Source: Cyanobacteria bacterium FACHB-471 (GTDB lineage: Bacteria; Cyanobacteriota; Cyanobacteriia; Elainellales; Elainellaceae). Taken from it: a DNA stretch of 64,000 nt. The stretch's first letter is position 1; each line of letters opens with the position of its first letter. The position numbers and the translations under genes are program-made. Of the stretch, positions 25,799 through 35,385 are shown in pieces. The notes under the pieces were generated by a model that did no database searches, was not told where the DNA came from, and saw only the letters and a program-made list of their open reading frames with translations. The stretch spans positions 230,945-294,944 of the forward strand of contig JACJOC010000098.1 of NCBI GenBank assembly GCA_014695345.1, written 5' to 3'.

Positions 25799-26052
25799 TT
25801 AGGGGTGAACAATCGTTTGCCCTTGCTGAAGCATTGTTAGCTTGCTCTTCAAATGGTTTGCCGATTGGTAGAACGAGTAATCCGTTTCCAGTGAACTTTA
25901 TTGGTCTGTTTATATTTCCTATAATTTGCTCTGCTTGATGAGCTAGCTTAGAGATAAGGAGTTCGCAGGTGGATAGACGGTGTAGATCCTTCTTATAGAG
26001 CTTAAATAGATTGCCTGAATCAAAGGCGTATTTTGAAGACAAGCGAGCCGCA
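25799..26052. other. Intergenic region without a supported gene
   Basis: About 250 nt between the repeat and the next small membrane-protein gene. A minus-strand frame (25746-26177) crosses this region, but it runs antisense into the better-supported gene and has a frame-shadow composition. No RNA or promoter recognised. Confidence 0.4.
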
Positions 26053-26352
26053 ATGAACTTACTCTGGTCACGGATGCTGAAGTCTGGATATCGTAAGGAA
26101 CCTATTTCAAGCTTTATTATTACGGTCGGGGCTGTGGATGCAGTAATTGGTGGTGTAGGCGATCGCCTCTCTCTCATGCTTTTGGGCGTAGGACTTGTTG
26201 GCGTGGCGATCGCCCTACGCTGGTGGAAGATTCGTCAAAGCAAAATTGAGATTCCGAGTAGCGCACCGATTCATTACCTGCCGGGGCATTCCTCTCGCCC
26301 TCAGCTTCCCACATTGAGTATGTCTCGCAAAACTCCGCCTCGCCGAACCTGA
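26053..26352 (+). CDS. Small conserved membrane protein
   Basis: About 99 residues from ATG at 26053 (MNLLWSRMLKSGYRKEPISS); an upstream in-frame start at 26011 adds 14 residues. Two hydrophobic helices (SFIITVGAVDAVIGGVG and LSLMLLGVGLVGVAIALRWW) are followed by a basic Pro/Ser-rich tail. The pattern EPISSFIxTVGAVDAVIGGVGDR suggests a conserved cyanobacterial family, but I cannot name it. The stop overlaps the left arm of a palindrome that precedes the merR gene, so the two may be cotranscribed or coregulated. Confidence 0.6.
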   Translation: MNLLWSRMLKSGYRKEPISSFIITVGAVDAVIGGVGDRLSLMLLGVGLVGVAIALRWWKIRQSKIEIPSSAPIHYLPGHSSRPQLPTLSMSRKTPPRRT

Positions 26353-26368
26353 AATATTTTTATCAGGT
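26347..26368. promoter_or_regulatory. Inverted repeat just upstream of the MerR gene, possible operator
   Basis: ACCTGA and TCAGGT separated by 10 nt, ending 8 nt before the merR ATG. MerR regulators normally bind a dyad within their target promoter, so this may be an autoregulatory site. The arms match those of the terminator hairpin at 24206-24227, which may be chance. Confidence 0.35.
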
Positions 26369-26376
26369 CAGACACC

Positions 26377-26832
26377 ATGACAAGCCGCACTCTGGCACCT
26401 CAAGAGAAGTTCCTCAAAATTGGTGAAGTCGCTTCTAGCAGCGGTTTACCCGTCAAAACCATTCGTTATTACGAAGAAATCGGGCTATTAGTGCCAACGG
26501 TAGATCGCTCCGAATCAGGCTATCGTCTGTTTAACCGCCAGGTCTTGAACCGATTGGCGTTCATCAAACGCGCACAGTCACTTGGGCTGAGCCTTAACGA
26601 AATTCACCAAATTTTAGCTGTTCACGACGAAGGGCAGTTGCCCTGTGGCGAAGTAAAACAACACCTGCAAGCCAAGGTGCAGTCCATCACCGAGCAAATT
26701 GAGGCACTAGAAACCCTAAAATTTGAGCTGCAGGGCATCTTGTCCGGATGGGAGGAATACCCCAATAGCAATCGAATGGCTCAAACCATTTGCCCAAATC
26801 TTCAGCAGTCCCTTGAAAAGCCGAATTTTTGA
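26377..26832 (+). CDS. MerR family transcriptional regulator, heavy-metal-responsive type
   Basis: 151 residues. N-terminal winged HTH: KIGEVASSSGLPVKTIRYYE followed by EIGLLVPTVDRSESGYRLF. A dimerisation helix carries IKRAQSLGLSLNEIHQIL. The C-terminal effector region contains Cys in DEGQLPCGEVKQHL and again in TICPNLQQ, the DxGxxPCxxV...ICP pattern of the ZntR/CadR-like heavy-metal branch. These two Cys could bind a divalent or monovalent metal. No metal exporter gene is adjacent, so the target is unknown. The ATG follows a dyad at 26347-26368. Confidence 0.88.
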   Translation: MTSRTLAPQEKFLKIGEVASSSGLPVKTIRYYEEIGLLVPTVDRSESGYRLFNRQVLNRLAFIKRAQSLGLSLNEIHQILAVHDEGQLPCGEVKQHLQAKVQSITEQIEALETLKFELQGILSGWEEYPNSNRMAQTICPNLQQSLEKPNF

Positions 26833-26921
26833 CCCCTCACCCATAGGGACACCACAAATGTTCCCAGAATTCCATCTTTTCAAGATATACTAAAAAACGG
26901 TTACAAAAAACAATTGACAGT

Positions 26922-26993
<72 letters not shown>

Positions 26994-27210
26994 TAGATTT
27001 TTCTCCTATCGCTGTCGTTCTTAACGATTAAGTATTAAGCTTGCAGCATTATTATCGCTTTTAGCTTAGAAAGCTGAAGCATGGACCGACCGTAGCATAT
27101 AAAGTGGGCTAACTTTTGCTGCCTGCCTTTCTTAGGCAATCAGGTCGGTTAAATGTAATTCGATCGCAAATACCGACTCAGATGTTCCAGCTTTGCAAGG
27201 GGGCTAAACA

Positions 27211-30024
27211 ATGTTGGGAGCAGAACGGATGTTACTGTCTCGCTACAGTGTGGCTGTGCTGGTAAGCTTACTGGCGTTGCTCGTAAGGTTTCTGCTGATA
27301 CCAGTGCTTGAATATGAAGCACCGCTATTGGTCTTCATTATTCCTGTCATGATTAGCGCCTGGTATGGGGGGCTAGCTCCTGGGATGCTAGCAACGGGTT
27401 TAACTGCTCTTGTTGGCACCTATTTCTTTGTCTCGCCTTACTTTAGCTTCAACATTGATGGGTTGGAGAACGGTGTACGAATTATCATTTTTCTGATCGA
27501 AGGAATACTGATCAGTAGCTTGAGCGAAGCACTGAGAAGAGCCAGGCAGCGGGCAGAAAGAACAGCAGTGGCATTGCAGGAAAGTGAGGACCAATATCGT
27601 CTTCTGGTGGAGGGTGTGAAAGACTATGCCATTTTCATGCTTGACCCCAATGGTCGGATCACAAGTTGGAATACAGGTGCCGAACGACTGAAAGGCTATT
27701 CTGCTCCAGAGGTTTTGGGACGGCATTTCTCACTCCTGTTTGCACCAGAGTCCGTTGAGCAGCACCAACCGGAACAGCAGTTGCACACTGCCACTATTGA
27801 AACTCGCTATGAAGGACAGGGCTGGCGACGACGAAAAGATGGATCGCTATTTTGGGCAGATGTAGTACTCACTGCCTTGCATGGCGATCGCGGCAATTTA
27901 CGAGGTTTTGTAGAAGTCACGCGAGATGTCACCGCACGGAGGCAAGCTGAATCAACATTACAAAAAACACTGAAAGACTTGTCTGACGTCAAATTTGCTC
28001 TCGATCAAGCGGCAATTTTAGCAATCACGGATGCTCAAGGAACCATTACCGAAATTAATGATAAATTCTGTGAACTCTCCAAGTTCTCTAAAGAAGAACT
28101 GATTGGGCAAAATCACCGCATTATTAATTCTGGCTATCATGCCAAAAAGTTTTTCCACAATCTTTGGAGAACAATTACTCAAGGTGAAGTATGGCACGGT
28201 GAAATCAAAAACCGCGCCAAGGATGGCACCTATTATTGGGTTGACACAACCATTGTTCCGTTGCTTGATGAGTCTGGTAAACCCGTTCAATACCTTGCGG
28301 TACGGTTTGATATTACTTCCCGAAAGCAGGCAGAAGAGGCTTTAGCTCAGGAAAAAGCCACCAGTGATTTGGAGCGCAAACGTTTACGGGCGATTCTCGA
28401 TATTCTGCCCGTTGGAGTGTTTATTGCTAACGCTAATGGAACGATCATTGACATGAATCCGGCAACTCGTACCATTTGGGGTGAAGAAGCTCCAATGCCA
28501 GGAAGCGTGGAAGAATACCGAGAGTATAAGGGATGGCGGTCTGGAACAAATTATCGTCTTTCTAGCCAAGATTGGGCTTTAACCCGTGCCCTTCAGGAAG
28601 GACGAACCTACTTAAATGAAGAAGTTGATATTGAAACGTTTGATGGACAACGTAAAACTATTTTGAATTCAGCAGTTCCGATTCTAGATAGAACGGGCGA
28701 GACCATCAACGCAGTAACGGTCAACGTGGATATTACCCGACGCAAACAGGCAGAAGAGTCACTCCGTCGCACAGTTCAACGATTAGAAACCTTGCAGCAG
28801 ATCGATCGCGCCATTCTACAAGCAACCTCCTCTGAAGCTATTGCTCGCTCTGCCCTGCTACGGTTAAATCAGGTGATTGCTTACCAACAAGCAGCGGTTG
28901 TCCTATTTGACTTCGAGACCAATGAAGCTCAAGTGCTGGCAGGACAAGTTGACTCTACAAAGGCAGGTTCTATTACCTCGATCGCTTCATTCTCATCGTT
29001 AGAGAGTTTGCGCTATCGAGAAACAGTTCGCTATATCGAAGATTTGAGTACCATGCTCCAGCGTCCTCCCATGCTGGAGTATCAGTTTAGGCAAGGAACA
29101 CGCAGCGTCCTAATTGTTGCTCTGTTGATAGAAGGGGATTTGATCGGAGATTTGTATCTGTTTGCTAATGAGCCTGCTGCTTTTGATGTTGAGAATCGGG
29201 CGATCGCCCAAGAACTTGCCAATCAGCTTGCGGTCGCAATTCAACAAGCTCGATTGCGAGAGCAGTTACAACGCTATGCAGCGGAACTAGAGCAACGGGT
29301 AGAGTCGCGAACTGCTGAACTTCAGGAAGCCAACGAAGCTTTGCAGGCATTTGCCTACTCGGTTTCCCATGACCTGCGTGCTCCCCTCCGCTCAATGGCA
29401 GGATTAGGAACGATTTTGCTAGAAGATTATGGCGATCGCCTTGATGGAGACGGTCAGGAGTATACACAGCGGATCGTGCAAGCCGCACGAGACATGGATA
29501 CCTTGATTCTGGATCTATTGGAGTACAGCCGCCTCAGCCGCAGTGACATTCAACTACGAGTGCTTAATCTGAATGCAATCATCGCAGAAGTGCTATCTCA
29601 TTTGCGATCTGAGATCGATGCAAAACACGCTGAAGTTGTGGTTGAGTCGCCACTGCCTGAAGTCGAAGGGCACTATGCAATCTTCAGCCGGATTCTCACC
29701 AATTTACTCACCAATGCGCTGAAATTTACTCGACCAGATCATCAGCCTCAGATTCATCTTTGGACAGAAGAGCGGCTCGATGAAACTGGAGCGTGGGTGC
29801 GGTTGTGGGTAGAAGATAACGGCATTGGCATTGAGCCTAGATTTCAAGAGCAAATTTTTCAGGTGTTTGAGCGATTGCACAGTGCCGAGGTTTATCCGGG
29901 TACGGGCATTGGCTTAGCAATTGTTCGCAAAGGAGCCGAGCGCATGGGCGGACGGGTTGGGGTTGAATCTCAAGTTGGTCAAGGAAGCCGCTTTTGGATT
30001 GAATTACGCAAGCCCCTTGCATAA
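27211..30024 (+). CDS. Membrane histidine kinase: DUF4118-PAS-PAS-PAS-GAF-HisKA-HATPase
   Basis: 937 residues. Residues ~10-105 hold four membrane helices of the DUF4118 (KdpD-type) module. Then come three PAS domains (YRLLVEGVKDYAIFMLD; VKFALDQAAILAITD; LRAILDILPVGVFIA), a GAF domain (~525-680), a coiled coil, and the HisKA box AYSVSHDLRAPLRS with phospho-accepting His720. The ATPase lobe has NLLTNALKFT, EDNGIGIE and PGTGIGLAI. AAGGGGG precedes the ATG. Phytochrome-like H-box type. It is followed 26 nt later by a receiver-kinase gene, so signalling may be relayed within the cluster. Ligand or stimulus unknown. Confidence 0.9.
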   Translation: MLGAERMLLSRYSVAVLVSLLALLVRFLLIPVLEYEAPLLVFIIPVMISAWYGGLAPGMLATGLTALVGTYFFVSPYFSFNIDGLENGVRIIIFLIEGILISSLSEALRRARQRAERTAVALQESEDQYRLLVEGVKDYAIFMLDPNGRITSWNTGAERLKGYSAPEVLGRHFSLLFAPESVEQHQPEQQLHTATIETRYEGQGWRRRKDGSLFWADVVLTALHGDRGNLRGFVEVTRDVTARRQAESTLQKTLKDLSDVKFALDQAAILAITDAQGTITEINDKFCELSKFSKEELIGQNHRIINSGYHAKKFFHNLWRTITQGEVWHGEIKNRAKDGTYYWVDTTIVPLLDESGKPVQYLAVRFDITSRKQAEEALAQEKATSDLERKRLRAILDILPVGVFIANANGTIIDMNPATRTIWGEEAPMPGSVEEYREYKGWRSGTNYRLSSQDWALTRALQEGRTYLNEEVDIETFDGQRKTILNSAVPILDRTGETINAVTVNVDITRRKQAEESLRRTVQRLETLQQIDRAILQATSSEAIARSALLRLNQVIAYQQAAVVLFDFETNEAQVLAGQVDSTKAGSITSIASFSSLESLRYRETVRYIEDLSTMLQRPPMLEYQFRQGTRSVLIVALLIEGDLIGDLYLFANEPAAFDVENRAIAQELANQLAVAIQQARLREQLQRYAAELEQRVESRTAELQEANEALQAFAYSVSHDLRAPLRSMAGLGTILLEDYGDRLDGDGQEYTQRIVQAARDMDTLILDLLEYSRLSRSDIQLRVLNLNAIIAEVLSHLRSEIDAKHAEVVVESPLPEVEGHYAIFSRILTNLLTNALKFTRPDHQPQIHLWTEERLDETGAWVRLWVEDNGIGIEPRFQEQIFQVFERLHSAEVYPGTGIGLAIVRKGAERMGGRVGVESQVGQGSRFWIELRKPLA

Positions 30025-30050
30025 TCAGAAAAGCGATTATTTTTTAAGCA

Positions 30051-31538
30051 ATGTATATCCTTGTGGCTGACGACGATCCCAATCAACGGCTGTTTATCAT
30101 TCGAGAATTAGAAAAAGAATTTTCGGGGCTGCAAGTTCAAGAGATTGTTGATGAAAACAGTTTTGAGCAGGTGCTAGGGGGCGATCGCATTGACTTAGCA
30201 ATCCTCGACTATCAGCTACGGTGGACTACTGGGCTAGACCTGCTCCATCGATTAAAACGACATTCTCCCAATTGTCCAGTGATCATGTTTACTGATACGG
30301 CTAACCAAGAAATTGCCGTTGAAGCGATGAAATCTGGACTGGACGACTACATCTTGAAGTCTCCAAAGAATTACATCCGTCTACGAGCGTCAGCCAGAGC
30401 CGCTGTAGAACGTACCCAATCAAAGCAGAGAGCCGCTTTACTTGAGGTTCGATTTCAGGCATTGCTAGAGCAACTCAGTATCGGTGTGTTTCGGGCAACG
30501 CCTGACCATCAGGTAATCGAAGCCAATCAAGCCTTTCTGCAACTCTTGCGAATTAGTTCTCTAGCAGATGAACAGATAGACCAGATCACAAGTCAGTTGT
30601 CTCAACCGACAGAACTTGCACCCGGGCAGAAGCGAGAGCGAGAATTGCAGTTGACCAACGAGGGGAATATCGTCTGGATTCGCTTGGCTGAAACTCTCAA
30701 TTCTGCGGGTGGAGAGGCAGTGATTGATGGGTTAGTGGAAGACATCACAGAAATTAAACATTATGCTGCCCGGTTACAGACCATTCAGGAAGAAGAGCGC
30801 CAGCGTTATACTGAACAACTTGAGCAGGAAATAAGCCGCCGGACTCAGGAGCTAGAGGAGGCAAACAAAGACCTAGAAGCCTTTACCTACTCGGTTTCCC
30901 ACGACTTGCGAGAGCCTTTACGCTCGATCCGTGGGTATGCTCAAATCCTGCTAGAAGACTTTGCTGACCAGCTAGACTCAACAGGTCAAGCCTACGCCGA
31001 TCGGATTCGAGAGAACGGCGATCGCATGGATCAGATGTTACAGGGCTTATTGTCCTACAACCGCTTGAGTCGAATGACGTTAGCGTTACAGGCGATCGAC
31101 TTAGATATCGCTGTCAGAGATGTCTTGACTCAATTAGAGCTTCAATTACAACACGCTCAAATCATTGTCGAAGCACCACTGTTTACTGTAATAGGTCATT
31201 ACTTAACCGTGGAGCAGGTCATTACAAATCTAATCACGAATGCCATTAAGTTCGTGACTCCCGGTGTCCAACCCCGTATCCGAATTTGGAGTGAACCTCG
31301 TAGTGAGTTCATTCGTTTGTGGATTGAGGACAACGGCATCGGCATTGCTCCTCAACACCGTGACCGAATTTTCCGTATTTTTGAGCGGTTACATGGAGTA
31401 GAAAGCTACCCTGGTACGGGCATTGGGTTAGCGATCGTCCAACGCAGCATAGAGCGAATGGGTGGGCGATCGGGCGTTGAGTCTCAAGTAGGGCAAGGAA
31501 GCCGCTTTTGGATTGAGCTACCTACTTTTGGAGAGTAA
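30051..31538 (+). CDS. Receiver-PAS-histidine kinase hybrid
   Basis: 495 residues. N-terminal receiver domain with acidic pocket ADDDPNQR, phospho-acceptor Asp53 in AILDYQLRWTTG, MFTDT switch Thr and ILKSPK lysine. A short PAS-like segment (~residues 135-240) follows, then coiled coil and HisKA with YSVSHDLREPLRS (His284), and HATPase motifs NLITNAIKFV, EDNGIGIA and PGTGIGLAI. The kinase core closely resembles that of the preceding kinase, including an almost identical C-terminus (GVESQVGQGSRFWIEL), so the two are probably paralogues. It is cytosolic and likely receives phosphate at Asp53 from a partner kinase, then acts as a second kinase. Confidence 0.9.
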   Translation: MYILVADDDPNQRLFIIRELEKEFSGLQVQEIVDENSFEQVLGGDRIDLAILDYQLRWTTGLDLLHRLKRHSPNCPVIMFTDTANQEIAVEAMKSGLDDYILKSPKNYIRLRASARAAVERTQSKQRAALLEVRFQALLEQLSIGVFRATPDHQVIEANQAFLQLLRISSLADEQIDQITSQLSQPTELAPGQKRERELQLTNEGNIVWIRLAETLNSAGGEAVIDGLVEDITEIKHYAARLQTIQEEERQRYTEQLEQEISRRTQELEEANKDLEAFTYSVSHDLREPLRSIRGYAQILLEDFADQLDSTGQAYADRIRENGDRMDQMLQGLLSYNRLSRMTLALQAIDLDIAVRDVLTQLELQLQHAQIIVEAPLFTVIGHYLTVEQVITNLITNAIKFVTPGVQPRIRIWSEPRSEFIRLWIEDNGIGIAPQHRDRIFRIFERLHGVESYPGTGIGLAIVQRSIERMGGRSGVESQVGQGSRFWIELPTFGE

Positions 31539-31575
31539 AATTAATCATTTACTAGCACTGCAAATGATTAATTTT
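31537..31575. terminator. Hairpin downstream of the second kinase gene
   Basis: Perfect 14-bp arms AAAATTAATCATTT and AAATGATTAATTTT, separated by 11 nt, start at the kinase stop codon. There is no long T-run, so it may stabilise the mRNA end or terminate weakly. Confidence 0.6.
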
Positions 31576-31691
31576 GCAACACAGCTTCTATTCTAAAAAT
31601 TTCCTTAAGAGCAGATTAGAAAACTTAAATATATACCTTCGATCAAAGCGTTCAACTGCGTTCTGGCGGGGCATCCTAGATATACCCTGTA

Positions 31692-33875
31692 ATGACTCCA
31701 CTTATTCCCCAAGTGCGCCTACTCCTGGTTGATGACAGTCCCGACGATCGCCTTCAGGTTATCCATATTCTACGGCGTGAATTTCCTGATTTGCAGGTTG
31801 AGCAGGTCAATGATTCTGACAGCCTTCACCAAGCTCTAATGATGGATGGCTTTGATATTGCCATTACAGACTATCGCTTGCGTTGGACGGACGGAATCAG
31901 TGTTCTTGAAAAGATTAAATATCGCTATCCAGATTGTCCTGTCATTATGTTGACTGCCAGCGGCACAGAGGAAGTGGCAGTTACGGCACTCAAAGCAGGG
32001 CTAGATGACTACTTAATAAAATCACCTAAGCACTATAGTCGGTTACCTAATGCCGTCCGTTTGGCAATCAACCATGCTCGGTACGCCGTCGAACAGCGAT
32101 GGCAAGCCCAACAAGAGCAGTTGATTACTAGGATCGCCCAACATATTCGACAATCGCTAGATTTAGAAACAATTTTGAGCACGACAGTTGTTGAAGTTCA
32201 GCGATTTTTACAAAGCGATCGCGTCTGCATTATCCGTCTCAACCCCGATTGGAGTAGAACCTTAATCGTGGATGCGACTGCCAAAGGGACATCCTCAGTG
32301 GCTGGAGTTACCTTTCCTAGTGATCCTGACTTTGATGAGCGTTATGCTCAATTCTTTCGTGAGGGTCAACCCGTCGTGATTGATCAAATTGCTAGTGCTA
32401 ACGTCACACCTCAGCTCCGGAGTGACCTTCAGCAAATGCAAGTCCAAGCCGCTTTAGCAGTTCCTATCTTGCAGGGCAATAACCTATGGGGGTTGCTCGT
32501 GGCTCATCATTGCTCAGCACCTCGGCAATGGAAACCAGTTGAGACAAGTTTACTCCAGCATTTGGCGACCCAGTTGGCGATCGCTATTCAGCAATCTGAA
32601 CTGTACCAACAGGTGCAACGGTTGAATGCTGAGTTAGAACAACAAGTAGAAGAGCGAACCGCTCAACTTCAGCAAGCTTTTCAGTTTGAGGCAACGTTGA
32701 AGCGCATTACCGATAAAGTGAGAGATTCGCTCGATGAAGATTACATTCTGCAAACTGCCGTTGAGGAGTTAGCAAAAGCGATCGGTGTGAATTGCTGCAA
32801 TGCGGCTGTGTACGATCTCGAACAGGGAACTTCTGTAATTCGCTGTGAGTATTCTGTTAAAGATAAGTACCTGCAAGAAAAAAACATTCAAATGGCAAAT
32901 TTCCCTCAAGGGTACAACCAATTGTTGAAAGGGCAATATTTCCAACACTGCTCAACGCAACCCCATCCCCGACGAGGACGGGTTGCTATGTTTTCTTGTC
33001 CGATTTTGGATGATGAAGGTGTGATGGGTGATCTGTGGTTGATTCACCATGCCGATTACGGCTTTAGTGAACAGGATATTCGCCTGGTTCAGCAAGTTGC
33101 CAATCAGTGCGCGATCGCCCTTCGACAGTCTCGTCTCTATCAAGCAGCACAGACGCAGGTCAAGGAATTAGAGAAGCTTAACCGCCTCAAAGATGATTTT
33201 CTCAGTACCGTCTCTCATGAGTTGCGAACTCCTGTTACTAACATGAAGATGGCTATCCAAATGCTGCAAGTTGCTCGGACAGACCAACACCGACAGCGCT
33301 ACCTGGAAATTTTGCGATCGGAGTGTAACCGGGAAACCGCACTGATTAGTGACTTGCTGGATCTACAACGGTTAGAAACTTTATCAATTCCTGGAACTTT
33401 AGACGAGCCAATTGACCTGATAGACTGGCTTCCTCGCATCATCGAACCGTTTCAAAATCGGACTCAAGAGCAGCAACAGCACCTCGAAGTCAATGTCTCC
33501 TCTGACCTTCCTCGATTACGGGTTAGCCGTACTCATCTAGAGCGAATTCTCGCTGAGTTGTTAAACAACGCCTGTAAGTACACGCAGGCAAATGGGACGA
33601 TTCACTTCAAAGCTCAGGCTGTTCTTGCGGCTTCAACAGCAGGATCTGTGGTGCAGTTCACGATTAGTAATACAGCAGAAATTGTAGAAACCGAGTTATC
33701 TCATATTTTTGAGAAGTTCTACCGAATTCCGAATGCAGATCCTTGGGGACAAGGAGGCACAGGCTTAGGACTAGCACTGGTGCAAAAGTTAGTCACTCAT
33801 TTAGGCGGTGCGATCGCAGTGACCAGTACTCAGGGTTGGACGACGTTCTCCGTGCAGCTACCGTGCTCTCGCTAA
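31692..33875 (+). CDS. Receiver-GAF-GAF-HisKA-HATPase histidine kinase
   Basis: 727 residues. The receiver domain has LLVDDSPDDR, phospho-acceptor Asp60 in AITDYRLRWTDG, LTASG and LIKSPK. It shares the xDYxLRWTxG motif with the preceding kinase receiver, pointing to duplication. Two GAF domains follow (about 145-300 and 330-485); I see no clear bilin-binding Cys motif in them. HisKA is STVSHELRTPVTN with His509, a classical HELRTP box unlike the SHDLR box of the two upstream kinases. The ATPase motifs include LLNNACKYT and GGTGLGLALV. It lies 153 nt after the second kinase, beyond a hairpin, so it probably has its own promoter. Confidence 0.9.
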   Translation: MTPLIPQVRLLLVDDSPDDRLQVIHILRREFPDLQVEQVNDSDSLHQALMMDGFDIAITDYRLRWTDGISVLEKIKYRYPDCPVIMLTASGTEEVAVTALKAGLDDYLIKSPKHYSRLPNAVRLAINHARYAVEQRWQAQQEQLITRIAQHIRQSLDLETILSTTVVEVQRFLQSDRVCIIRLNPDWSRTLIVDATAKGTSSVAGVTFPSDPDFDERYAQFFREGQPVVIDQIASANVTPQLRSDLQQMQVQAALAVPILQGNNLWGLLVAHHCSAPRQWKPVETSLLQHLATQLAIAIQQSELYQQVQRLNAELEQQVEERTAQLQQAFQFEATLKRITDKVRDSLDEDYILQTAVEELAKAIGVNCCNAAVYDLEQGTSVIRCEYSVKDKYLQEKNIQMANFPQGYNQLLKGQYFQHCSTQPHPRRGRVAMFSCPILDDEGVMGDLWLIHHADYGFSEQDIRLVQQVANQCAIALRQSRLYQAAQTQVKELEKLNRLKDDFLSTVSHELRTPVTNMKMAIQMLQVARTDQHRQRYLEILRSECNRETALISDLLDLQRLETLSIPGTLDEPIDLIDWLPRIIEPFQNRTQEQQQHLEVNVSSDLPRLRVSRTHLERILAELLNNACKYTQANGTIHFKAQAVLAASTAGSVVQFTISNTAEIVETELSHIFEKFYRIPNADPWGQGGTGLGLALVQKLVTHLGGAIAVTSTQGWTTFSVQLPCSR

Positions 33876-33908
33876 CGCCAACACTTATGTTGTCCCCTTC
33901 ACAACCCC

Positions 33909-35162
33909 TCAGGGCTGTACTTCGCGCAGCCGACGCTCCAGGAAGCGACGCTCACTGTCATTTGTAACGAGTTCTAGTGCTCGCCTATAGCTCTGGGTCG
34001 CTTCGTTTAACGCTCCAATACGCCGCAATAGATCAGCACGGGTGGCATGAAACAGATGGTAGCTGTCAAGTTCAGTGGCAAGTCCATTAATGAGTTCAAG
34101 TGCTGGCTGGGGACTGTCTGCCATCGCGATCGCCACTGCCCGATTCAATGAAATGATCGGTGATGGCTGCAAGCGCTCCAGCACCTCGTAAAGCCGCACA
34201 ATCTGCGCCCAGTCGGTTTCTTCGGCTCGCGTTGCTTGACAGTGGAGGGCTGCGATCGCCGCTTGCAGGGCATAAACACCCGTTCCGCCGCGCAACCCTT
34301 CTTCTACTAGTGGCAACGCTTCAGCAATCTGTTGGTGATTCCAACGACTGCGATCCTGATCCTCCAGCAGAATCAGATCGCCTGTCTCATCCAGGCGCGC
34401 ATCCCGCCGTGAGTCGTGCAGCAACATCAGTGCCACCAGTGCCGTGACTTCTGAGGGAGGTTGCGGCACCATCAATTGCCGCACCAGTTGCCCCAAACGA
34501 ATTGCTTCTGTGCAGAGGTCAGCCCGTACCATTGCCTCGCCTTTAGTTGCCGCGTAGCCCTCGTTAAAGATGAGATAAATCACTGTCAGTACTGCCTCTA
34601 TCCGAGGAGCGAGATCCGCCATCTCTGGCACTTTGTAAGGAATGCCTGCATCCCGGATTTTGCGCTTAGCACGTACCAACCGTTGCGCTAGTGTCGCTGT
34701 CGGTACGAGAAACGCGCGGGCAATTTCATCGGTTTCCAGTCCGCCCAGCATCCGCAGCGTCAAAGCCACTTGAGATTCGATCGCCAGTGCTGGGTGACAG
34801 CAGGTAAAGATCAGGCGCAGGCGATCGTCTGGAATCTCATCACTGTCATAGGTTGGCTCCTCACTACTAGGAATTAATCCAGAGGCGGCATACCATTCCA
34901 GTTTTTCTGTGAGTCGCGTTCGTCGTCGGAGGCGATCGATTGCTTTGTATCGAGCGGTTCGGATAATCCAGGCGCGGGGAAGATCAGGAATCCCACTGGT
35001 TTGCCACTGATTTACAGCCGCCGCAAACGCTTCTTGTGCTGCTTCTTCAGCGATGTTGAAATCTCCAATCAACCGAATCAGAATGGCGACAATTCGTCCC
35101 CACTCCGCCCGGTAGACAGAGGCGATCGCTTGAGTAACATCCGATTTTGTGGTTGGAGCCAT
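33909..35162 (-). CDS. ECF42-type RNA polymerase sigma factor (DUF6596 / TPR extension)
   Basis: About 417 residues, twice the normal ECF length. Sigma region 2 contains [19 protein letters not shown] and [12 protein letters not shown]. Region 4 contains [19 protein letters not shown] and [21 protein letters not shown]6596 segment ([15 protein letters not shown]) and a TPR-like C-terminus ending [20 protein letters not shown] follow. This layout defines the ECF42 group, which has no anti-sigma factor and is linked genetically to DGPF/YCII proteins; a YCII gene is divergent here. The start is ATG at 35162 or GTG at 35171. Between the two genes are two copies of the ECF42 promoter signature, both reading toward the YCII gene. 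Confidence 0.92.
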   Translation of the reverse strand: MAPTTKSDVTQAIASVYRAEWGRIVAILIRLIGDFNIAEEAAQEAFAAAVNQWQTSGIPDLPRAWIIRTARYKAIDRLRRRTRLTEKLEWYAASGLIPSSEEPTYDSDEIPDDRLRLIFTCCHPALAIESQVALTLRMLGGLETDEIARAFLVPTATLAQRLVRAKRKIRDAGIPYKVPEMADLAPRIEAVLTVIYLIFNEGYAATKGEAMVRADLCTEAIRLGQLVRQLMVPQPPSEVTALVALMLLHDSRRDARLDETGDLILLEDQDRSRWNHQQIAEALPLVEEGLRGGTGVYALQAAIAALHCQATRAEETDWAQIVRLYEVLERLQPSPIISLNRAVAIAMADSPQPALELINGLATELDSYHLFHATRADLLRRIGALNEATQSYRRALELVTNDSERRFLERRLREVQP

Positions 35163-35189
35163 ACCTGTCACAAAAAAATTTGGGCAAGG

Positions 35190-35216
35190 TGTCGATTTGA
35201 GCAGTTGCCGTTCGAC
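35190..35216 (+). promoter_or_regulatory. ECF42-type promoter, copy 1
   Basis: TGTCGA at 35190-35195 and CGAC at 35213-35216, 17 nt apart. This matches the -35 (TGTCGA) and -10 (CGA/TC) signature described for ECF42 sigma factors. It reads rightward, away from the sigma gene. It is embedded in a ~52-bp direct repeat whose second copy is 122 bp downstream. Confidence 0.7.
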
Positions 35217-35311
35217 TGACTTACAAAGGAGGCAACGGAAGCAAATTCGATCGTACTTTATAGTACATTTGATCGCATCTATCGCATCTGACGAGAAAAT
35301 TTTGGGTGAGG

Positions 35312-35338
35312 TGTCGATTTAAGTCATTGCCGTTCGAC
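35312..35338 (+). promoter_or_regulatory. ECF42-type promoter, copy 2
   Basis: TGTCGA at 35312-35317 and CGAC at 35335-35338 with the same 17-nt spacer. The spacer ends in the same TTGCCGTT as copy 1. It lies about 48 nt upstream of the YCII gene ATG and is the best-placed promoter for the six-gene cluster. Confidence 0.75.
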
Positions 35339-35385
35339 TCACTTGCAAAGGTAAAGAATCAAAGGCAAAGAATGGAGGCAACCGA

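Noticed and set aside
25746..26177. Minus-strand ORF of 143 codons
   Set aside because: Runs antisense to the better-supported membrane-protein gene at 26053 and across a palindromic repeat.
26347..26368. Regulon shared with the dyad at 24206-24227
   Set aside because: The arms match but the spacers differ (10 versus 8 nt), and the 24206 copy is better explained as an intrinsic terminator.
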